From: Pseudomonas sp. MF4836
GTDB lineage: Bacteria > Pseudomonadota > Gammaproteobacteria > Pseudomonadales > Pseudomonadaceae
NCBI RefSeq assembly: GCF_002018875.1
Contig: NZ_MVOL01000001.1
Span: forward strand, 62,001 to 126,000
Direction: 5' to 3'
Length of the DNA stretch: 64,000 nt
Part shown: piece by piece, positions 46,176 through 55,700 of the stretch
How positions within the stretch are numbered: position 1 is the first letter of the stretch
How the letters are laid out: every line of letters begins with the position of its first letter
Notes under the pieces: model-generated
The model's database searches: none
Told to the model about the DNA's origin: nothing
Seen by the model: the letters and a program-made list of their open reading frames with translations, nothing else
Translations under genes and position numbers: made by a program

Positions 46176-47651
46176 ATGAGCAATTCCCCAGCCGTTTACG
46201 CTGATCTGCACCTGCAACCCATCGCCGCCCAATGGCGCGCTGGCGCCGGGGGTAAAACCCTGGCGGTGAGCAACCCGTACGACGCTTCGCTGTTGCTGGA
46301 GATTCCCCAGGCCAACCGCGCCGACCTCGACGCCGCCTACCGCAAGGCTGCCGAAGTCCAGCCGCAGTGGGCAGCGCTCGGGCCGTCGGCACGGGCGGCG
46401 GTGCTGCATCAGGTGGTGGCGGTGTTCGACCGGCGCCGCGAGGAAATCATCGACTGGATCATTCGCGAGTCCGGCAGCACCCGGCTCAAGGCCCAGTTGG
46501 AATGGGGCGCGGCGCGGGCGATTGCCCTGGAGTCGGCGTCGTTTCCGGCGCGGGTCCACGGGCGCATCGTCGAGTCCGATGTGCCGGGCAAGGAAAGCCG
46601 GGTCTACCGCAGCGCCCTGGGGGTGGTGGGGGTCATCAGCCCGTGGAACTTCCCGCTGCACCTGACCCAGCGCTCCATCGCCCCGGCCCTGGCCCTGGGC
46701 AACGCGGTGGTGGTCAAGCCGGCCAGCGACACTCCGGTGTGCGGCGGCCTGTTGCTGGCGCGGATATTCGAAGAGGCCGGATTGCCGGCCGGGGTGCTGA
46801 GCGTGGTGGTGGGGGCCGGCAGCGAGATTGGCGATGCCTTTGTCGAGCACACGGTGCCGTCGCTGATCACCTTTACCGGGTCGACCCCGGTGGGGCGCGG
46901 TATCGGCCGCATCGCCAGCGGCGGCGAGCACCTCAAGCATGTGGCCCTGGAACTGGGCGGCAACAGCCCGTTCGTGGTCCTGGCCGACGCTGACCTGGAG
47001 CACGCGGTGAATGCGGCGGTGTTTGGCAAGTTCCTGCACCAGGGGCAGATCTGCATGGCGGTCAACCGCATCATCATCGACGACAGCCTGTACCCGGCGT
47101 TTGCCGAGCGCTTCGTGGAGCGGGTCAAGGGGCTCAAGGTCGGTGATCCGAATCTGCAGGACACGGTGATCGGCCCGGTGATCAACCCCCGTCAGTTGCA
47201 GGGCCTGCAGGAGAAAATCCGCCTGGCCCGGGCCGAGGGTGCCGAGCCGCTGTACGAGGGCGGCGGCCAGGGCAACCTGCTGGCGCCCCATGTGTATGGC
47301 GAGGTCACGCAGGACATGGACCTGGCGCGCAACGAAATCTTCGGCCCGCTGGTGGGGCTGCTGCGCGCGCGGGATGAAGCCCATGCCCTGGAGTTGGCCA
47401 ATGCCAGTGAGTTCGGGCTGTCCAGCGCGGTGTTCAGCGCCAGCCTGGAGCGCGCGGTGGGCTTTGCCCGGCAAATCCGCGCGGGCATGACCCATATCAA
47501 CGACATCCCGGTGAACGATGAGGCCAACGCGCCCTTCGGCGGGGAAAAGAACTCGGGCCTGGGGCGCTTCAACGGCGACTGGGCCATCGACGAGTTCACC
47601 CGCGATCACTGGATCAGCGTGCAACACCAGCCGCGTCAGTATCCCTTTTGA
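46176..47651 (+). CDS. Benzaldehyde-type aldehyde dehydrogenase of the mdlC operon
   Basis: NAD(P)-dependent dehydrogenase of 491 residues. Catalytic Glu259 in [10 protein letters not shown] and Cys293 in [29 protein letters not shown] and [12 protein letters not shown] are typical of the vanillin/benzaldehyde group. AGGAG-like site before the ATG. It would oxidise the aldehyde made by MdlC to benzoate (or vanillate). Last gene of the operon; a terminator follows. Confidence 0.88.
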   Translation: MSNSPAVYADLHLQPIAAQWRAGAGGKTLAVSNPYDASLLLEIPQANRADLDAAYRKAAEVQPQWAALGPSARAAVLHQVVAVFDRRREEIIDWIIRESGSTRLKAQLEWGAARAIALESASFPARVHGRIVESDVPGKESRVYRSALGVVGVISPWNFPLHLTQRSIAPALALGNAVVVKPASDTPVCGGLLLARIFEEAGLPAGVLSVVVGAGSEIGDAFVEHTVPSLITFTGSTPVGRGIGRIASGGEHLKHVALELGGNSPFVVLADADLEHAVNAAVFGKFLHQGQICMAVNRIIIDDSLYPAFAERFVERVKGLKVGDPNLQDTVIGPVINPRQLQGLQEKIRLARAEGAEPLYEGGGQGNLLAPHVYGEVTQDMDLARNEIFGPLVGLLRARDEAHALELANASEFGLSSAVFSASLERAVGFARQIRAGMTHINDIPVNDEANAPFGGEKNSGLGRFNGDWAIDEFTRDHWISVQHQPRQYPF

Positions 47652-47673
47652 TGCGTTAGCCCACTGATTCAAG

Positions 47674-47696
47674 CCCGGTCCAGCCGGGCCTTTTTG
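47674..47696 (+). terminator. Intrinsic terminator of the mdlC operon
   Basis: GCCCGG (47674-47679), 5-nt loop, CCGGGC (47685-47690), then CTTTTT. Lies 22 bases after the aldehyde dehydrogenase stop. Confidence 0.7.
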
Positions 47697-47759
47697 CAGC
47701 CCTGTCGGGCGGGCCTTCGGCGGCCTGCCGGGGAGCGGCTGCGCCCATGAAAAACGGAG

Positions 47760-47767
47760 AACAATAA
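47760..47767 (+). promoter_or_regulatory. CA (Crc/Hfq) motif at the oprD ribosome site
   Basis: AACAATAA overlapping the end of the ACGGAGA ribosome site, two bases before the ATG at 47770. Confidence 0.65.
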
Positions 47768-47769
47768 GA

Positions 47770-49023
47770 ATGAGCACCCCATTGACCTTCACCCGTTCGC
47801 TGTTGGCGGCGGCCATGACCTCGGGCCTGTGCCTGCCGGTACTGGCAGCCGAAGACGGTGGTTTTTTCGAAGACGCCAAGACTGAACTGCTGCTGCGCAA
47901 TTACTACTTCAATCGTGATTTTCGTGACTCGGGTGCACCCAAGAGCCAGGTCGAGGAGTGGGCCCAGGGTTTCATTCTCAAGTTCAGTTCCGGCTACACC
48001 CCGGGCACCGTGGGTTTTGGCCTGGACGCCATCGGCATGTTCGGCGTCAAGCTCGACAGCAGCCGCGCGGTCAGCGGTTCCGAGCTGTTGCCGGTGCATG
48101 ATGATGGCAAGGCGGCGGACAACTTCGGGCGCGCCGGGGTGGCGGCGAAGATGCGCATCTCGGCCACGGAGTTGAAGGTCGGCGAATTGCTGCCGGACAT
48201 CCCGCTGCTGCGCTACGACGACGGCCGCCTGCTGCCGCAGACCTTTCGCGGGGCCATGCTCGACTCGCGGGAGATCAGCGGCCTGGGCTTGCAGGCCGGG
48301 CAATACAAGGCGGTCAGCCTGCGCAACTCGTCGGACATGCAGGACCTCTCGGCCTGGGCTGCGCCGGGGGTGACCTCGGATGCCTTCAACTATGTCGGCG
48401 CCGAGTATCGCTTCAATCAGCAGCGCACCCTGATCGGCGCCTGGCATTCGCAGTTGGAAGACATCTACCAGCAAAGCTATTTCAACCTCTTGCACAAGCA
48501 GCCGGTGGGGGAGTGGGTGCTGGGGGCGAACCTGGGGTATTTCATCGACAAGGACGACGGCCGCGCGCGCATCGGCGAGGTGCAGAGCCGGACCGCCTAT
48601 GCCTTGTTCTCGGCCAATACCGGTGGCCACACCCTGTACCTGGGCCTGCAGAAAGTCAGTGGCGACAGCCCCTGGATGTCGGTCTATGGCAGCAGTGGCC
48701 GGACCCTGGGCAACGATATGTTCAACGGCAACTTCAGCAACGCCGACGAGCGTTCGTGGCAGGCGCGCTACGACTACAACTTCGCCGCCGTGGGCGTGCC
48801 CGGGTTGCTGGCGATGGTGCGTTATGGCCATGGCGAGAATGCCACGACCAAGGTCGGCAGCAACGGCAAGGAATGGGAGCGCGACACCGAAGTCGGCTAC
48901 ACCTTCCAGAGCGGCAGCCTGAAAAGCCTCAGCCTGCGCCTGAACAACGCCACCAACCGCCGCAGCTTCAACAGCGATTTCGACCAGACCCGATTGATCG
49001 TCAGCTACCCGTTGTCCTTCTAA
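47770..49023 (+). CDS. OprD-family porin next to van genes
   Basis: Porin of 417 residues. Signal peptide ending VLAA, then GGFFEDAKTELLLRNYYFNRD, EEWAQGFILKFSSGYT, GLDAIGMFGVKLDSS, GRLLPQTFRGAML and C-terminal SYPLSF. Its place between the mdl operon and vanR/vanAB suggests an aromatic-acid channel such as the vanillate porin OpdK of P. aeruginosa, but substrate is inferred. Confidence 0.87.
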   Translation: MSTPLTFTRSLLAAAMTSGLCLPVLAAEDGGFFEDAKTELLLRNYYFNRDFRDSGAPKSQVEEWAQGFILKFSSGYTPGTVGFGLDAIGMFGVKLDSSRAVSGSELLPVHDDGKAADNFGRAGVAAKMRISATELKVGELLPDIPLLRYDDGRLLPQTFRGAMLDSREISGLGLQAGQYKAVSLRNSSDMQDLSAWAAPGVTSDAFNYVGAEYRFNQQRTLIGAWHSQLEDIYQQSYFNLLHKQPVGEWVLGANLGYFIDKDDGRARIGEVQSRTAYALFSANTGGHTLYLGLQKVSGDSPWMSVYGSSGRTLGNDMFNGNFSNADERSWQARYDYNFAAVGVPGLLAMVRYGHGENATTKVGSNGKEWERDTEVGYTFQSGSLKSLSLRLNNATNRRSFNSDFDQTRLIVSYPLSF

Positions 49024-49025
49024 TT

Positions 49026-49071
49026 CTGCAGCCGCTACCGCCAGGCTCGGGCCTGGCGGTAGCGGCTGCAG
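49026..49071. terminator. Perfect 21-bp stem hairpin after oprD
   Basis: Arms 49026-49046 and 49051-49071 are perfectly complementary over 21 bases with the loop TCGG. The arm starts CTGCAGCCGCTACC. UUCG-class-like tetraloop geometry makes it very stable. It begins two bases after the oprD stop. No T-run follows, so it may protect or process the 3' end or belong to the same palindrome family as 2552 and 27426. Confidence 0.7.
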
Positions 49072-49149
49072 GACACCGGGTGATCGCTTGCTGCCGCCGG
49101 CGCGAGGCTTGCGCTACTATGGCGGCCCGTCTTTTGTGGAAGTGCCTGG

Positions 49150-49863
49150 ATGAGTAAGCCCGGTCAAATGGTGCTGGTTGCGCTGCGCAAGATGATCGCC
49201 TCGGGCGAGTTGGCGGCGGGTGAGCGGTTGATGGAGATTCCCACCGCCGAGCTGTTCGGCGTATCACGGATGCCGGTGCGCATGGCGTTTCGCACCCTGG
49301 AGCAGGAAGGCCTGCTGGTGCGTTTTGGCGGGCGTGGGTTCCAGGTGCGTTCGGTGAGTGCCGACGACATCGCCGGCGCGGTCGAGGTGCGTGGTGTGCT
49401 GGAAGGTTTGGCCGCGCGCCAGACTGCCGAGCGCGGCCTGTCTGAGTCTGCGCGGGCGACCTTGGAGTTGTGCCTGGCCCAGGGCGATCAGCTGTTCGAC
49501 AAAGGCTATGTCACCGAAGACGACCTGGAGGCCTATCACGACCTCAACATGCGCTTTCACCAGGTGATCGTCGAAGGCAGCCACAACCCGGCCATCGCCG
49601 ATGCCCTGGCGCGCAACGACCATCTGCCGTTCGCTTCGGTAACCGCCCTGGCGGTGGATCGCAATGACCTGGGCCGCGAGTACCGGCGCTTCAATTACGC
49701 CCACATGCAGCACCATTCGGTGTTCGATGCGCTGGTCAATCGCCAGGGCGCGCGGGCCGAGGCGATCATGCGCGAGCACGCCAACGCTACCTTGCGCTAC
49801 GCCGAGGTGTTCGGCGCGGCCACCAGCGACGAGCGGATGAAAGTCATTCTGCGGACGCAGTGA
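49150..49863 (+). CDS. vanR: GntR-family (FCD) repressor of vanillate genes
   Basis: Regulator of 237 residues: winged helix (GERLMEIPTAELFGVSRMPVRMAFRTLEQEGLL) and FCD domain (VEVRGVLEGLAARQTAERGL, YHDLNMRFHQVIVEGSHNP). Adjacent and convergent to vanB with a 3-bp gap, the usual place of VanR in Pseudomonas. Expected to bind TTAATGGATCCATTAA sites before vanA and the vanK-like gene and to release them with vanillate. Confidence 0.87.
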   Translation: MSKPGQMVLVALRKMIASGELAAGERLMEIPTAELFGVSRMPVRMAFRTLEQEGLLVRFGGRGFQVRSVSADDIAGAVEVRGVLEGLAARQTAERGLSESARATLELCLAQGDQLFDKGYVTEDDLEAYHDLNMRFHQVIVEGSHNPAIADALARNDHLPFASVTALAVDRNDLGREYRRFNYAHMQHHSVFDALVNRQGARAEAIMREHANATLRYAEVFGAATSDERMKVILRTQ

Positions 49864-49866
49864 CGC

Positions 49867-50817
49867 TCAGATATCCAGCACCAGCAGCGGAGTTTTCGAG
49901 CGTGAGCAGCACGGGGTGAACTGGTCGTTGAGGGCCTGTTCTTCCTCGGTCAGAAACAGATCGCGGTGCTCCGGCACACCTTCCAGCACCCGGGTCAGGC
50001 AGGTGCCGCAAATGCCCTGTTCGCAGGACATGGCAATCTCCACCCCATGCGCTTGCAGCACTTGCACCACGCTGCGATCGGCCGGTATTTCATAGACATG
50101 GCCGGTGCTGCCGAGCTTCACCGAAAAACGACCATCGTTGCTGCTGTCCACGGGCGCCGCGGCAAAGTATTCGCGGTGCAGGCACTCTTCGCGCCAACCC
50201 TGGGCGCGGGCGCTGTCCAGCACGTATTGCATGAAACCGCCGGGGCCGCAGACGTACAGATGCACATGCTCCGCCGGCCCGGCCAGGACCTTGGCGGCGT
50301 CGAGCGCAGTCTGCGGTTGCTCATCGAAATGCAGGAATACCCGCTTGGCAAACGGCGAATCCTTGAGGCGCTGGACGAATGCCGCGCGCTCGCTGGCGCG
50401 GGCGCAGTAATGCAGCTCGAAGTCGGCGCCGCTGTGGGCCAGGCGTTCGGCCATGCACAGGATCGGGGTGATGCCGATGCCCCCGGCGAACAGCAGGCTG
50501 CGCCTGGCTTCATGGACCAGGGGGAACAGGTTGCGCGGTTCGCTGATGCGCAACCGGCTGCCGACCTGGACCTGGGCATGCAGGCTGGCCGAACCGCCCC
50601 GTGAGGCCGGGTCCTTGAGCACGCCGATCAGGTAGCGATGGCGTTCTTCAGGGTGGTTGCACAGCGAGTACTGGCGCACCAGGCCATCGGGCAGGTGCAC
50701 GTCGATATGGGCGCCGGCGCTGAAGGGGGGCAGGGGGCTGTCGTCGACACTGGCCAGCTCGTAGCTGCAGATGTCGAGGGCTTCGTTGTTGCGGGATACC
50801 ACCAGCACGTCAATCAT
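49867..50817 (-). CDS. vanB: Vanillate O-demethylase reductase subunit
   Basis: Ferredoxin-type reductase of 316 residues: flavin-binding region (RQYSLCNHPEE), NAD-binding region (LLFAGGIGITPILCMA, LYVCGPGGFMQYVLD) and a C-terminal plant-type [2Fe-2S] domain with Cys265, Cys270, Cys273 and a distal Cys at 303/304. Passes electrons from NADH to VanA. Follows vanA by 108 bp on the same strand. Confidence 0.95.
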   Translation of the reverse strand: MIDVLVVSRNNEALDICSYELASVDDSPLPPFSAGAHIDVHLPDGLVRQYSLCNHPEERHRYLIGVLKDPASRGGSASLHAQVQVGSRLRISEPRNLFPLVHEARRSLLFAGGIGITPILCMAERLAHSGADFELHYCARASERAAFVQRLKDSPFAKRVFLHFDEQPQTALDAAKVLAGPAEHVHLYVCGPGGFMQYVLDSARAQGWREECLHREYFAAAPVDSSNDGRFSVKLGSTGHVYEIPADRSVVQVLQAHGVEIAMSCEQGICGTCLTRVLEGVPEHRDLFLTEEEQALNDQFTPCCSRSKTPLLVLDI

Positions 50818-50925
50818 GTTCGGTCCTTGGAGTGTTGCCGCCAGGCAGAGGGCTCACTTCTGTTTATTCGTCACTGCGGCGCTGCAGGCAGGGCATGCGC
50901 GGTGGGCAAGGCCGCGCCCCAGGGC

Positions 50926-51984
50926 TTACTGGGCGCTGGCGATCAGCTGCGGTTCGGCGCTGCGTTCCTGGGCGATCAGGCGCTCCAGAACTCGGCGCGA
51001 CTGCACGCCGCCGGCATCGATATTGAGCTTGAGCAGGTTGCGCGTCGGGTGCGCGAGCAGGTTCTGCTGCTGGCGTTCGAGCATCTCCAGGTCTTCGCTG
51101 AAGATCTTGCCCTGGCCTTCGCGGATGCTCGCGGTCAGCTCCTGGTCCTGGGGGTTGAAGTTGCGTGCCATGCCCCAGAAGTACCAGATCGAGGTGTCGG
51201 ACTCGGGGGTGATGAAGTCGACGACGATGCTCGATGCCTTGTATTGCGGATCGGCGTGGTAGCCGCCCTTGCCGGCATGGGCCACGCCGACTTCGATCAG
51301 CACGTGGCTGGGCGGGGTGAAGCGGCAGATCTGCCAGCGGTCCACCGGCACGTCGTCGGCCACGTTGTTGCCCCGCAGCGCCATGCGCCAGAACGGCGGG
51401 GCCATGATGTTTTCCATGTGTCGCGCCGTTACCACTTCATCGCCTTCGACCGTGGTCACCGGCGGCGCTTCGTCGATTTCCTTCTGGCCGATGCTGGAGG
51501 CGTGGACGTAGGTTTCGTGGGTCAGGTCCATCAGGTTGTCGATCATCAGGCGGTAGTCGCAACCGATATGAAACAGGCCGCCGCCGTAGGCCCAGTCGTC
51601 GCTGACCGCCCATTCCAGGTGGTGGATCAGCGCCGGGTCGGCCTGGGCCTGGTCACCGGGCCAGACCCAGATAAAACCGTAACGCTCGACCGCAGCAAAG
51701 GTCTTGTTGCACGGAAAGCCGCGTACCCGCTGCCCGGGCATGGCCACCGTCTTGCCGTCGCAGCCCATCACCAGACCGTGGTAGCCGCACACCAGGTTGC
51801 CGTTTTCGACATACCCCAGCGACAGTGGCGCGCCGCGATGGGGGCAGAAATCTTCGATCGCGCTGATCTGTCCTTCCAGACCGCGATAAAAAACCATTTT
51901 TTCACCGCAAATCTGTCGGCCCAGGGGCTTGTCGGTGATTTCATCGGCGGTGCAGGCAACATACCAGGTGTTTTTGGGGTGCAT
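50926..51984 (-). CDS. vanA: Vanillate O-demethylase oxygenase subunit
   Basis: Rieske non-heme iron oxygenase of 352 residues that converts vanillate to protocatechuate and formaldehyde. Rieske ligands Cys47, His49, Cys66, His69; mononuclear iron histidines His156 and His161 in DLTHETYVH. Ribosome site GGAG seven bases before the ATG. VanR-type operator 31 bp upstream of the start codon. First gene of the vanAB unit, divergent from the GGDEF-EAL gene. Confidence 0.96.
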   Translation of the reverse strand: MHPKNTWYVACTADEITDKPLGRQICGEKMVFYRGLEGQISAIEDFCPHRGAPLSLGYVENGNLVCGYHGLVMGCDGKTVAMPGQRVRGFPCNKTFAAVERYGFIWVWPGDQAQADPALIHHLEWAVSDDWAYGGGLFHIGCDYRLMIDNLMDLTHETYVHASSIGQKEIDEAPPVTTVEGDEVVTARHMENIMAPPFWRMALRGNNVADDVPVDRWQICRFTPPSHVLIEVGVAHAGKGGYHADPQYKASSIVVDFITPESDTSIWYFWGMARNFNPQDQELTASIREGQGKIFSEDLEMLERQQQNLLAHPTRNLLKLNIDAGGVQSRRVLERLIAQERSAEPQLIASAQ

Positions 51985-52014
51985 GGGAGGTCTCCAGGCT
52001 ACGGCTTGTTTTTA

Positions 52015-52032
52015 TTTAATGGATCCATTAAA
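52015..52032. promoter_or_regulatory. VanR operator (perfect 18-bp palindrome) before vanA
   Basis: TTTAATGGATCCATTAAA, perfectly self-complementary, with the same 16-bp core as at 39555. It lies 31 bp upstream of the vanA ATG, where binding would block transcription. Confidence 0.82.
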
Positions 52033-52112
52033 GATCGGCGGCCAGTGTCTGGTCAATCACTGTACCGGCTGTAAATGGGTTTAATTGGGCGATTATCGGA
52101 CGTTTGGTTGTT

Positions 52113-52130
52113 GTTAATGGATCCACTGAG
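52113..52130. promoter_or_regulatory. Second, imperfect VanR-type site
   Basis: GTTAATGGATCCACTGAG: one half and the GGATCC centre match the operator, the other half is degenerate. Its centre is 98 bp from the first site, allowing looping or separate control of the divergent gene. Confidence 0.55.
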
Positions 52131-52399
52131 GTGTGCTTCTGACTACGACTAAAACTGGTGGTCTCCACCCTCAGGCGCTTTTCGAATTTGTCCGAATCGA
52201 CTGAAAAGGGCTGCCGGTTCAGGATTTGCCGCCGTGGTCGGGGCCTGGCGGGCACTTGCCATTGGCCGTGACAACGAACAGCATCGCGAAAGCGCCGGTG
52301 TATCGTGGTTCGGGCCAGCTCGGTCTGCTGCCCAATAGTGGGTCGCGCCTGCATCAACTCGGCCGCGCGGAATGGATTTGCAGGAAAAGGAGCAGGGCA

Positions 52400-54967
52400 A
52401 TGGTGTCTCAAGTTCACGTCGATGACGCTAGTTCGGTCAGCCACAACGCTTTGTTGGGCGCCCTGGATCGGGCCATGGCGATCGCCGAATTTTCCGCCGA
52501 AGGTATTTTGCTCAACGCCAACCCCAACTACCTGCTGCTGTTGGGCTACAGCCGCGACAACGCGCTGGGGCTGCATCACCGGTCCTTTTGCAAGGGGCTG
52601 TATGCCGACTCCGAGGCGTACCGCCTGTTTTGGGCAGGGCTGTTGGCCAGCCAGACGTTTTCCGGGATCTGCGAGCGCCGTCGCGGTGACGGCAGCACCT
52701 GCTGGCTGGAGGCGACCTACACGGCGATTCTCGATAAAGCCGGCAATGTGGAGCGGGTGGTCAAGGTCGCCACCGATATCAGCCTGCGCCACCAACGGGA
52801 AAGCGAACTGGCCGAGCACAACCGGCGCCTGTCCCTGGTGGCCGGGGCCACTGACTCCGGGGTGCTGATTGTCGGCGCGGACTGGCGGATCCAGTACGTC
52901 AACAGCGGCTTCAGCCGCATGTTCGGCTGGCAGCAGGAGGACCTGGCCGAGCGCTCGCCCATCGAATTGCTGGCGGCCAATGCCAACGCCCACTACATCG
53001 ACTATGTGCGCCTCGAGCTGCTGGCTGGCCGCTCAGTGCGGCGCGAGGAAATCGTCGTCGGCAAATCCGGCCAGCGCTACTGGATCAATGTGGTGGCCAA
53101 CCCGGTAATGGGGGAGGACGGGCGTCTGGTCAGCGTGGTCTCGGTGCTGACCGATATCACCCAGTCGAAGATGTATGAAGTGCTGCAGCACAACGCCCTG
53201 GAAGCCATGGCCAGCGAACAGCCGCTGGCCCAGGTGCTGGAGCTGATCTGCCGTGAGGTGGAGCGCATCGCACCGGAAGTGGCGGCCTCGATCCTGGAAG
53301 TCGACGAACATGGCTGCCTGCAATCGTTGGCCGCGCCGAGCCTGCCGGCGGCCTACAGCGCGGCGCTGTGCGGCGTGCCGATCGGGCCCAGCGTGGGCTC
53401 CTGCGGCACTGCGGCGTTTCGCAACGACGCGGTGCTGGTCACCGATATCGCCAACGACCCGCTGTGGGCCGACTACAAGCACCTGGCCCTGGAGCTGGGG
53501 TATGTCGGCTGCTGGTCGACACCGATTCGTTCCAGCCAGGGGCGGGTGATCGGCACCTTCGCCTTTTACTTTCGCGAGGCCCTGGTGCCGGACCTGTTTC
53601 ACCAGCAGATCGTCAATTCCTGCGTGCACCTGTGTGCCCTGGCCTTGCAGCGGGAACACGCGCGGGCACGGATTCGCCAGCTGGCGTTCTACGATGCCCT
53701 GACCGGCCTGCCCAACCGCAGCCTGCTGCAAGCCCGGGCCGACCAGGCGATCAGTGCGGCGCGGCGCGACAGCTCGCAGTTGGCGGTGCTGTTCGTCGAT
53801 CTGGACCGCTTCAAGAAGGTCAACGATTCCCTGGGCCACCCGGCGGGGGATGAGCTGTTGCGGATCGTCGCCGGGCGCCTGGAGCGCGAGTCACGGGAGT
53901 CGGACATCGTCGGCCGGCTGTCGGGGGATGAGTTCGTATTGATCCTGCCCGATTGCGATTCGACCCAGGTCGCGGCCCAGGCCGAGCAACTGCTGCTGGC
54001 CCTGGGCGCGCCGTGCCTGGTGGACGGGGTGTCCGTGGCCTGCTCGGCGAGTATCGGCATCAGTGTGTTCCCCGGCGATGGCCGCGACATGGAGACCCTG
54101 CTGCGCCGCGCCGACATGGCCATGTACCAGGCCAAGTCGGGCGGCCGTGGCCAGTTGAGTTTCTTCAGCCATGAACTGAACCTGCTGGCCCAGGAGCGCC
54201 TGGCCCTGGAGACAGCCCTGCGCGAGGCCCTGCAGAACAACGGCTTGCGCCTGCATTACCAGCCGCAGATCGACCTCGCCAGCGGCCAGCTGTGTGGGGT
54301 CGAGGCCCTGGCCCGCTGGACCCACCCGCAGCTGGGGGAGATTTCCCCGGCGCGCTTTATTCCCCTGGCCGAGGAGTGCGGGCTGATTGCCGACCTCGGG
54401 CGCTGGGTACTGGCCCAGGCCTGTCGCCAGTTGAGTGACTGGCGGCGGCGGGCACTGGCAATCCCCTCGGTGTCGATCAACCTGTCACCCACCAGTTTCC
54501 ACAACCTGGACCTGCCGCGAATGATTGCCGACACCCTGGATCACCACGGACTGGTGCCCAGGGACCTGACCCTGGAGATCACCGAAGGCGTGCTGCTCGA
54601 CACCAACCCCAGCACCCTGAAGACCATCGACGAAGTGCATGCCCAGGGCGTGCGCCTGTCGATGGACGACTTCGGCACCGGCTATTCGAGCCTGAGCTAC
54701 CTGCGCCGGTTGCCCCTGAGCGAGCTCAAGCTCGACCGCAGTTTTGTCTCCGACCTTGAAGATGACAGCGCGGCCCGGGCCTTGAGTGCGGCGATCATGG
54801 GCATCGGCAAGAGCCTGAACCTGACGGTGGTGGCCGAAGGCGTGGAGACCGCTGGCCAGTGCCTGGTGCTCAAGGACCAGGGCTACTCGGTGGCCCAGGG
54901 TTACCTGTTTGCCCGGCCATTGGCGCCGGAGTCGCTGGAGGCCTGGCTGAGCGCGGCCATGGCCTGA
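52400..54967 (+). CDS. PAS-PAS-GAF-GGDEF-EAL cyclic-di-GMP signalling protein
   Basis: Protein of 855 residues. Two PAS domains (about 20-140 and 145-265), a GAF domain (about 280-405), GGDEF (about 420-575) and EAL (about 590-850). The diguanylate motif reads SGDEF at 508-512, a variant often still active; the EAL motif starts at residue 635 and DDFGTGYSSLSYL is intact, so phosphodiesterase activity is likely. No transmembrane segments. ATG 52400 has AGGAG seven bases upstream and is preferred to an upstream start at 52226. It shares a control region with vanA, so expression could respond to vanillate. Confidence 0.9.
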   Translation: MVSQVHVDDASSVSHNALLGALDRAMAIAEFSAEGILLNANPNYLLLLGYSRDNALGLHHRSFCKGLYADSEAYRLFWAGLLASQTFSGICERRRGDGSTCWLEATYTAILDKAGNVERVVKVATDISLRHQRESELAEHNRRLSLVAGATDSGVLIVGADWRIQYVNSGFSRMFGWQQEDLAERSPIELLAANANAHYIDYVRLELLAGRSVRREEIVVGKSGQRYWINVVANPVMGEDGRLVSVVSVLTDITQSKMYEVLQHNALEAMASEQPLAQVLELICREVERIAPEVAASILEVDEHGCLQSLAAPSLPAAYSAALCGVPIGPSVGSCGTAAFRNDAVLVTDIANDPLWADYKHLALELGYVGCWSTPIRSSQGRVIGTFAFYFREALVPDLFHQQIVNSCVHLCALALQREHARARIRQLAFYDALTGLPNRSLLQARADQAISAARRDSSQLAVLFVDLDRFKKVNDSLGHPAGDELLRIVAGRLERESRESDIVGRLSGDEFVLILPDCDSTQVAAQAEQLLLALGAPCLVDGVSVACSASIGISVFPGDGRDMETLLRRADMAMYQAKSGGRGQLSFFSHELNLLAQERLALETALREALQNNGLRLHYQPQIDLASGQLCGVEALARWTHPQLGEISPARFIPLAEECGLIADLGRWVLAQACRQLSDWRRRALAIPSVSINLSPTSFHNLDLPRMIADTLDHHGLVPRDLTLEITEGVLLDTNPSTLKTIDEVHAQGVRLSMDDFGTGYSSLSYLRRLPLSELKLDRSFVSDLEDDSAARALSAAIMGIGKSLNLTVVAEGVETAGQCLVLKDQGYSVAQGYLFARPLAPESLEAWLSAAMA

Positions 54968-54984
54968 GGGGCCCGGCGACTGGT

Positions 54985-55623
54985 TCAAAGGCGCAAGGCC
55001 AGGGCGCCGATAACGATCAGCGCCAGCAGGATCAGGATCGCCCCGCACACGCGTTCCAGCCACGGCAGCACCTGGGAAAAACGCCGCAGCACGCGTTGAT
55101 TGCCGATGGCCAGGGCCACCAGCAAGTCCCACAGCAGCACGGCGGCGAACATCCACAGGCCGTAGAACAGCTTCCAGCCGGGCGAGGTGTCGGCACTGAC
55201 CAGAGACGCCAGGCTCACGTAGAACAGGGCGTTCTTCGGGTTCAGCAGGCCTGACAGCAGGCCCATGCCCAGGCCGCGCCACCACTGGCCACGGCCACGG
55301 GTTGCCGGCGCACCCTCGGCGGCGACCGGACCCAGGGCGCTGCTGCCGGCGTGCCGAATAAACATCCCGCCCATGTACAGCAGGTAGCCACAGCCGGCCA
55401 GTTGCAAGGTGATAAACACCGCGCTGTCGGCATGCAGCGCCGAGACCCCGGAAAATGCCGCAAGAATGAACACACCATTGGCCAGGGCGATACCCAGGCA
55501 GGCACCGGTGGCGGACTTCCAGCCAGCGGCCATGGACAGGCGCGCGACCAGGAAAAAATCCGGACCGGGGGACAGCAACGCCAGGAAATGCGCGGCGGCG
55601 ACCATCAGAAACTGCTGCAACAT
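54985..55623 (-). CDS. LysE-family amino-acid exporter
   Basis: Membrane protein of 212 residues with about six helices. LSPGPDFFLVARLSMAAGWK and GLLSGLLNPKNALFYVSL are signature segments of the LysE/RhtB family of amino-acid and metabolite exporters. ATG 55623 is used; a TTG two codons earlier is possible. Downstream of an AraC regulator on the same strand, which may control it. Substrate unknown. Confidence 0.88.
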   Translation of the reverse strand: MLQQFLMVAAAHFLALLSPGPDFFLVARLSMAAGWKSATGACLGIALANGVFILAAFSGVSALHADSAVFITLQLAGCGYLLYMGGMFIRHAGSSALGPVAAEGAPATRGRGQWWRGLGMGLLSGLLNPKNALFYVSLASLVSADTSPGWKLFYGLWMFAAVLLWDLLVALAIGNQRVLRRFSQVLPWLERVCGAILILLALIVIGALALRL

Positions 55624-55700
55624 GGGCAAACTTCCAGGGACAGGGGGCGCCAGTGTGCGCAGCGGCCCCGAGCCCTGTATTGAAGAAAATTGCGCGCGGC

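Larger units (their letters stand above)
51985..52399. promoter_or_regulatory. Divergent control region vanA / GGDEF-EAL gene
   Basis: 415 bp with no convincing gene. Holds two VanR-type sites (52015-52032 and 52113-52130) and an A-rich Crc/Hfq motif on the minus strand at 52006-52016 (AATAAAAACAA). An open frame extends from 52226 into the GGDEF-EAL gene but its real start is judged to be 52400. Confidence 0.55.

Noticed and set aside
52226..52399. N-terminal extension of the GGDEF-EAL protein
   Set aside because: The extra 58 residues have no domain character and cross the control region; ATG 52400 has a strong ribosome site.
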